Source: CAYSGX01 sp964518215
GTDB taxonomy: Bacteria; Bacteroidota; Bacteroidia; Chitinophagales; CAIOSU01
Direction of reading: 5' to 3'
NCBI GenBank assembly: GCA_964518215.1
Contig: CAZFFP010000096.1
Coordinates: 1 to 10,897, forward strand
Length of the DNA: 10,897 nt
Position 1 is the first letter of the stretch, and each line of letters opens with the position of its first letter. The position numbers and the translations under genes are program-made. The notes under the pieces are model-generated. The model searched no databases. It worked only from the letters and a program-made list of their open reading frames with translations, and was not told the DNA's origin. Shown here one piece after another: positions 6,848 to 10,897 of the stretch.

Positions 6848-7716
6848 GTTGCGGAAATTTCTTGCAGGTTCATAAAATGTTGTTGTGCTCTGGCAAATTG
6901 TTCTTCGTTGATATTGAAATGCCCGTATGTTACGTAATCGAATATCCGGCTCAGGTGAAAAAAATCGGTGTAGTAATTACTTCCCGAAAGCTGCATTACA
7001 TACTGTGCGTTGGTAGCGCTTTTTTTATAGTTGATAATCTTTTTTTCGTCAAAACTTTTTATAACTACAATGAGCATTAAGCGGGTGGCTTCACTGCGGT
7101 TATTCTGCTGCAATGCATTATTCAGTAAGCTTTGCAATGTTTCGAAAGTATGTGAGGTATCGTCTATTGGCGCTACATCTGTATCTGCTTTATGTTTGCG
7201 GGGCAACAACAGGCGTATATCAATTTTAAGCAGCCATAAAACAATCGCGACAAATGCTATGCCTGCGGCAATCCATACCATAGCTTTGGTAATGGGCGAC
7301 CTTATGATGCTGACAATAAAATAAATTAACCAGGTCCAAAAGCTGTTACCGGTTTGCTTTGGAGGCAATATTAATTCCGATTCTTTTTCTTCATGATTCA
7401 GATACCAGAAATTGGCATCGTTTTTCCATTTTTCAATTTTATCGGCAGGGATGTTTTTTTGTTTGAAAACAAGTGAGGAGTCTGTTTTTTCTTCTCCATC
7501 ATAAATTTCATTGAAGAAATAAGAAGCAAAAGATTCAAACGTATCCATGTCTGCGGTGAAGTCTTCTTCTTCATCGTCAAAATTTTGTCCTTCAAGTAAT
7601 CTGTCTATAAAATCATCATCCAATTCAACTTTTTCATCTTCGGCAGCAAGCGAAAGTGTTAAAGAAAAAAAAGCGACAAGCAGCAAAAATATTTTTAGTG
7701 ATTTCTGAAAAAACAT
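6844..7716 (-). CDS. DUF4129-like membrane protein with acidic periplasmic N-terminus
   Basis: This 290-aa protein starts with a likely signal peptide (1-25, ending in SLAA). Residues 26-61 are strikingly acidic, with 18 Asp or Glu in 36 positions. A hydrophobic stretch at 126-138 and a clear membrane helix at about 144-163 separate the periplasmic part from a cytosolic C-terminal domain (165-290). The end of that domain (FDYVTYGHFNINEEQFARAQ, about 259-278) resembles DUF4129, the domain found in transglutaminase-like membrane proteins and in MoxR operons. The assignment rests on this motif and on position: 12 nt after the SpoIIM-like gene and overlapping the DUF4350 gene by 4 nt. No enzyme motif is visible. 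It probably helps assemble the membrane complex served by MoxR (inference). Confidence 0.8.
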   Translation of the reverse strand: MFFQKSLKIFLLLVAFFSLTLSLAAEDEKVELDDDFIDRLLEGQNFDDEEEDFTADMDTFESFASYFFNEIYDGEEKTDSSLVFKQKNIPADKIEKWKNDANFWYLNHEEKESELILPPKQTGNSFWTWLIYFIVSIIRSPITKAMVWIAAGIAFVAIVLWLLKIDIRLLLPRKHKADTDVAPIDDTSHTFETLQSLLNNALQQNNRSEATRLMLIVVIKSFDEKKIINYKKSATNAQYVMQLSGSNYYTDFFHLSRIFDYVTYGHFNINEEQFARAQQHFMNLQEISAT

Positions 7717-7728
7717 AAGTGCCGATGC

Positions 7729-8676
7729 TTATTTTTTGGATAGCTGAAAAACTGAAATTGGATATAACACAAAATAGTAGATGATATACAATGCGGATAA
7801 AATTAAAATAATCAAATTCAACAACAACGGCATATTGTAGTATCGGGTAATAAACCCTTCAAAAAAAGCCGCCATCAAGAACACCGGCAAAAGCCCAACG
7901 ATAATTTTCACGCCATCTTTTGAGGAATTTTTAAAGGCGTGTAATCGGGTATGTGTGCCCGGAAACAAAAACGAAGCGCCAATGCCTATGCCCGCTCCAC
8001 CGGCAATTACAATGGCGGAAAGTTCGAGAGTGCCATGAATCATAATTGTAAGCACGGCATCAATGCCTAGTCCGTGAGAGTAAAACATATACTCAAACGC
8101 ACCCACTCTCAACCCTTCATACATTAAATGAAAAATGGCAAATACCGCCCCGAAAATGCCAATGGCAAATACATAAAACGACACTCTGATGTTATTAAAA
8201 AATATACCGAGCCACATCAATATGCTATCGCCTTCGGCATATACTTCAAAAGGTTTTCCTTCTAAAATGTTTTTTTCGGTCATCGTTACATAATCGTAGC
8301 TGAGCGTTTCGAACAAAAACTCTTTATCGTGCTTGGCTGCAAAAAAACCAATGAGAGCGAAAATGGTAAAAGAGAAAAAAGAAATGAGCATGGAATTTTT
8401 CTGCCGGTAAATTGCCAAAGGCAAATCTGTTTTAATGAAGCGAACAAATACAGACCGCTCTTTTGTGCGGTTTCGGTAGATGTCTAAATAAAAACGCGCA
8501 GCAAGATGATTGAGATATTTGGTGATGATGCTTTTGGGATAAAACGTTTTGGCGTAAGACAGGTCTTCCACTATCTGTGTGAAATTTTCCGACACCACAT
8601 CAACATTGTTGCTGTCGGTCTTTTTTATTTTTTCCCAGCGTTCCTTATTTTTTTTTATGAATTGTGCCTCTCTCAA
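7729..8676 (-). CDS. Stage II sporulation protein M-like (SpoIIM/DUF95) membrane protein
   Basis: SpoIIM-family proteins are multi-pass membrane proteins; in Bacillus, SpoIIM works in the DMP peptidoglycan machine during engulfment, but most homologues occur in non-sporulating bacteria. This 315-aa protein starts MREAQFIKKNKERWEKIKK, a typical opening for Bacteroidota members. A cytosolic N-terminal helical part of about 95 residues is followed by about six hydrophobic segments. Diagnostic stretches are GIFFNNIRVSFYVFAIGIFG and IHGTLELSAIVIAGGAGIGIG. No other sporulation gene is present, so a sporulation role is not implied. It is the first gene of the five-gene operon; the divergent RDD gene starts 68 nt away. 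The role is presumably in the envelope, but unproven. Confidence 0.92.
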   Translation of the reverse strand: MREAQFIKKNKERWEKIKKTDSNNVDVVSENFTQIVEDLSYAKTFYPKSIITKYLNHLAARFYLDIYRNRTKERSVFVRFIKTDLPLAIYRQKNSMLISFFSFTIFALIGFFAAKHDKEFLFETLSYDYVTMTEKNILEGKPFEVYAEGDSILMWLGIFFNNIRVSFYVFAIGIFGAVFAIFHLMYEGLRVGAFEYMFYSHGLGIDAVLTIMIHGTLELSAIVIAGGAGIGIGASFLFPGTHTRLHAFKNSSKDGVKIIVGLLPVFLMAAFFEGFITRYYNMPLLLNLIILILSALYIIYYFVLYPISVFQLSKK

Positions 8677-8744
8677 AAATTGTTTTTTTACGAAAATATT
8701 AAATGCCGCTCTGCAAAAAGAAAAAATATTATTTTGGTATCCTC
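8677..8744. promoter_or_regulatory. Divergent promoter region between the SpoIIM-like and RDD genes
   Basis: The 68-bp gap must hold the starts of both transcripts. On the minus strand 8698-8691 reads TATTTTCG, one mismatch from TAnnTTTG, with TTTTTG at 8719-8714 some 15 nt upstream. On the plus strand 8729-8736 reads TTATTTTG, also one mismatch. Both boxes lie close to their start codons, so leaders would be very short. The region is clearly regulatory by layout; the exact boxes are weak calls. Confidence 0.3.
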
Positions 8745-9464
8745 ATGAGTATTGTGCTTATTCCTACCAACTTCAACATTGAGCTTGAATTTGAAACCGC
8801 AGATTTTGGCAAAAGACTGTTTGCTTTTTTGATTGACGCGTTAATCAAATTCATCTATATTTTGATAATAAACAAGCTTTTAATAAGCATTATTGCCATA
8901 AATCCATATGACCAATGGGGCCTGATGATGACGCTTTATATGCCCATGTTTCTTTACGATTTGTTGTTTGAAATTTATATGAACGGGCAAAGTCCCGGAA
9001 AAAAAATAATGAGTCTGCGTGTGGTTAGAGATGATGGAGGCAGACCTTCTATCAGTCAATATGTGTTGCGCTGGCTGCTGCGTATTGCCGATTTCACATT
9101 TACTTTCGGTTTGGGTGCTATTTTTTCGGTAGCGCTCAACAAGTATAACAAGCGCCTGGGCGACCTTGCTGCCGGTACTATTGTTATTTCGACCCGCCAC
9201 CAAACTTCAATTGACGAAACCGTTTTTGTAGAAGTAGAAAATCAATACAAACCCACTTATAGCAATTTAGTGATGCAACTCAACGACACAGACATCAACA
9301 CCATTAAGCGCGCCTTAGACAAAAACAATAAAAAGGGGAACAACGGGTTGCTGAGTAGAATAGCCGAAAAAGTGGCATTAAAACTTCAAATACCTCAACA
9401 AGATGACTCCCGATATTTCCTCGAAAAAGTAATTAAAGACTACAATTACTACTCTCAGCAATAA
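8745..9464 (+). CDS. RDD family membrane protein
   Basis: RDD proteins are small multi-pass membrane proteins, a few of which are linked to ion or solute transport; no function is established for this branch. The ATG at 8745 is preferred over the in-frame ATG at 8703, because MSIVLIPTNFNIELEFETADFGKRL is the usual opening, while the extra 14 residues are lysine-rich and atypical. The protein is then 239 aa. RDD hallmarks are R24 and D31 in the first helix, the loop GQSPGKKIMSLRVV (80-93) and RLGDLAAGT (136-144). About 90 residues after the domain form a soluble polar tail. It is divergent from the SpoIIM/MoxR operon, a frequent association that suggests a shared role, and ends 6 nt from the convergent DUF5362 gene. 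Confidence 0.9.
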   Translation: MSIVLIPTNFNIELEFETADFGKRLFAFLIDALIKFIYILIINKLLISIIAINPYDQWGLMMTLYMPMFLYDLLFEIYMNGQSPGKKIMSLRVVRDDGGRPSISQYVLRWLLRIADFTFTFGLGAIFSVALNKYNKRLGDLAAGTIVISTRHQTSIDETVFVEVENQYKPTYSNLVMQLNDTDINTIKRALDKNNKKGNNGLLSRIAEKVALKLQIPQQDDSRYFLEKVIKDYNYYSQQ

Positions 9465-9470
9465 TTACGG

Positions 9471-9911
9471 TTATAGCCATGACATTACTCCACCCACAAT
9501 TGCAAAAACAAAAATCACAGCATACAATCCTAACACCACCAGCGTCATAATTCCCATAAACTTAAACATTGATTTAAGATTGGAAATACCCATTCGAAGT
9601 GTTTCCTGGTCGTTGGTTTCGGTGGCTGTTTTGCTGTATTTGGCAAAGCGAAACAAATAGAGTGTCGGAAAAAAATACAAGCCCGCCAATGCAATGTAAA
9701 CAATGCCGAATACTGCCGGAAACTGAGTTCCGCCAAAAGCAGATGCAGCAGCAGACATTCCAACCATCATTACCAGCCCTACTAATACAAACAGTCCGAC
9801 AAAGATGAAGCCTACTATTGCCATAAGTTTAGCCCAACGGGCAGATTCTGAAAGATGACTTTGTGATTCGTCATCTAATTTGAGTTCGAAAATAGATTCA
9901 TTCTGGTCCAT
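9471..9911 (-). CDS. DUF5362 family membrane protein
   Basis: This 146-aa protein has a short acidic cytosolic N-terminus (1-24), then membrane segments at about 29-52, 66-87 and 117-142. The segment pattern, the RFAKYSKTA loop after the second helix and the DQETLRMGISNLKSMFKFMGI stretch before the last helix fit DUF5362, a Bacteroidota family of unknown function. The start follows from MDQNESIFELKLDDES and an AT-rich 61-bp upstream gap. It converges on the RDD gene with only 6 nt between the stops, and no strong terminator is visible there, so the two transcripts probably overlap. Similar short membrane proteins are often near RDD genes, but a functional link is only a guess. Confidence 0.8.
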   Translation of the reverse strand: MDQNESIFELKLDDESQSHLSESARWAKLMAIVGFIFVGLFVLVGLVMMVGMSAAASAFGGTQFPAVFGIVYIALAGLYFFPTLYLFRFAKYSKTATETNDQETLRMGISNLKSMFKFMGIMTLVVLGLYAVIFVFAIVGGVMSWL

Positions 9912-9972
9912 GATTTTAAGTATTAAGGTTTTAAAAAATTGATTTTAGTGATATAAATATATACATATCAAT

Positions 9973-10740
9973 TCAATTTCCGACATTCTGAGAAACGAGA
10001 TTTTTTCTCAATTCTTCCAATTTTTCGTGAGCAATACCTGCAAGAAGGGCGGTTACAAATTCATGTTTGTGTTTTTTATCAAATAGTCTAATATGATCTT
10101 TGGCTACGGCATAGTCGTGCCAGGTGCCGAGTTTTATTTCAATGTCTTCGGGCAGTTGCTTCAGAAAATGGGTTTCAAAATGTAACGCTTTACCGTTGAA
10201 CCGATACTCTTTAATCAATTTTCTCACTAAGTGCCAGTCGTCTTCATCGGTGCTGTTTTGTTGAAACAGGAAATGTATTCTGAACTCCAGATTTCTGAAA
10301 TACGCATCAACCCCTTCTAACTTTTGCACGGCATACAACGATTCGGTAATTGCGATACTAGCTTTACCGATTTTTAACTTATCGCTCTCGCGTAGTTTTT
10401 TACGCGCTCTTTTTTTTCGTTTTATTTCTTCTTTGTTTAATGCCATCATCAGCAATTCCTTTCCCTCTACTTCCAAAGGAGCAACCAATTGTTGTTGCAA
10501 CTGCACATCGCGAATGCCACCCAGGCGTTTGAATACTTTTATCATGGGTTTCAGACTTTTTTCAAAAGCATCGTTGCCGCACAAGTAAGTAACAGCTTTC
10601 GCAAAGGCTCTCATTTTCTTTATTTCTACACGCAAATCATGTATCGAGTTTTCATCGAACCTGTGCCGTGCCTGAAAAAACAATTTTCTGATGTTTGCAG
10701 CCCTTCCCTTAAAGTATTCATGAAGCAAATCAGTATTCAT
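9973..10740 (-). CDS. CHAD domain-containing protein
   Basis: CHAD domains are conserved alpha-helical domains, often associated with polyphosphate granules or with CYTH triphosphatases. This 255-aa protein is all helical and has no signal peptide. The signature H34-DLRVEIKKMRAF (34-46) is followed by RLGGIRDVQ (72-80), and the second half repeats the pattern with IKLGTWHDYAVAKDHI; this pseudo-duplication is characteristic. Residues 107-117 are very basic, with 9 Lys or Arg in 11, in line with polyanion binding. No CYTH domain or polyphosphate kinase gene is adjacent in the window, so this is a stand-alone CHAD protein. Polyphosphate binding is inferred from the family. The start ATG at 10740 gives MNTDLLHEYF; no clear promoter is seen upstream. 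Confidence 0.92.
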   Translation of the reverse strand: MNTDLLHEYFKGRAANIRKLFFQARHRFDENSIHDLRVEIKKMRAFAKAVTYLCGNDAFEKSLKPMIKVFKRLGGIRDVQLQQQLVAPLEVEGKELLMMALNKEEIKRKKRARKKLRESDKLKIGKASIAITESLYAVQKLEGVDAYFRNLEFRIHFLFQQNSTDEDDWHLVRKLIKEYRFNGKALHFETHFLKQLPEDIEIKLGTWHDYAVAKDHIRLFDKKHKHEFVTALLAGIAHEKLEELRKNLVSQNVGN

Positions 10741-10861
10741 ACATTTAACATTGCAGCATTAAAATAAGAGAATTTTTGAGGAATGAAGATTTAGTCCTAA
10801 ACTCAACAAAAGGTTATTCATTATTTTTACCCGAATTATTTTTAAATAAAATTTAGAATAC

Positions 10862-10897
10862 ATGTCTTTTGAAAATATTTTAGTCGAAACAAAGGCG
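10862..10897 (+). CDS. 5' end of a gene resembling enoyl-CoA hydratase/isomerase (partial)
   Basis: The last 36 bases encode MSFENILVETKA in frame from the ATG at 10862 and run off the window. This opening strongly resembles the N-terminus of crotonase-family enoyl-CoA hydratases, which hydrate 2-enoyl-CoA in fatty-acid degradation or butanoate metabolism. Only 12 residues are visible, so the assignment rests on pattern memory and needs the downstream sequence. The 121 bp upstream, shared with the divergent CHAD gene, are AT-rich and contain a dyad at 10790-10801 but no clear -7 box. Confidence 0.55.
   Translation, partial: MSFENILVETKA

Noticed and set aside
7729..8676. Evidence for endospore formation
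   Set aside because: SpoIIM-like proteins are widespread in non-sporulating bacteria and no other sporulation gene is present.
8703..8744. Upstream start for the RDD protein
   Set aside because: It would add a lysine-rich 14-residue extension unlike family members; the ATG at 8745 gives the usual N-terminus.
10389..10406. Perfect CGCGTA/TACGCG dyad inside the CHAD gene
   Set aside because: It falls in the stretch coding for the Lys/Arg patch and is most easily explained by codon content.

Overview
The window looks like chromosomal DNA from a Bacteroidota bacterium. The sequence is AT-rich, Shine-Dalgarno sequences are weak or absent, and two upstream regions contain boxes matching the Bacteroidota -7 promoter consensus TAnnTTTG. 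The gene set (DUF4350, DUF5362, the SpoIIM/MoxR/DUF58 cluster, Fic with DUF4172) is typical of that phylum. Genus cannot be fixed from the sequence alone.

Region 1 (1-1967, plus strand) looks accessory. It begins with two tandem 29-bp dyad repeats that overlap a -7 promoter box, in front of a complete Fic AMP-transferase gene. That gene has an N-terminal inhibitory motif and a C-terminal winged helix. A structured 250-bp spacer follows, then a lone 152-aa hypothetical gene flanked by short inverted cores, GTTAGGGCG before it and CGCCCACTAAC after it. The 3' flanks of both genes resemble each other, which suggests cassette-like insertion next to rarA.

Region 2 (1968-3314) holds rarA on the minus strand, a AAA+ ATPase of replication-fork maintenance, with its own candidate promoter.

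Region 3 (3315-9464) is the core of the window. Five tightly packed minus-strand genes form an operon in the order SpoIIM-like membrane protein, DUF4129-like membrane protein, DUF4350 protein, MoxR ATPase, DUF58 protein. An RDD-family membrane gene is transcribed divergently from the head of the operon. The set resembles a membrane-anchored MoxR chaperone system: a soluble AAA+ ATPase, a degenerate vWA-like partner on the membrane, and four further integral membrane proteins. Related sets occur in distant phyla, yet the job of the whole system is not established.

Region 4 (9471-10897) has a DUF5362 membrane protein converging on the RDD gene, a CHAD-domain protein (polyphosphate-associated family), and on the plus strand the first 12 codons of a gene whose start resembles enoyl-CoA hydratases. 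No tRNA, rRNA, insertion sequence or CRISPR array was seen.
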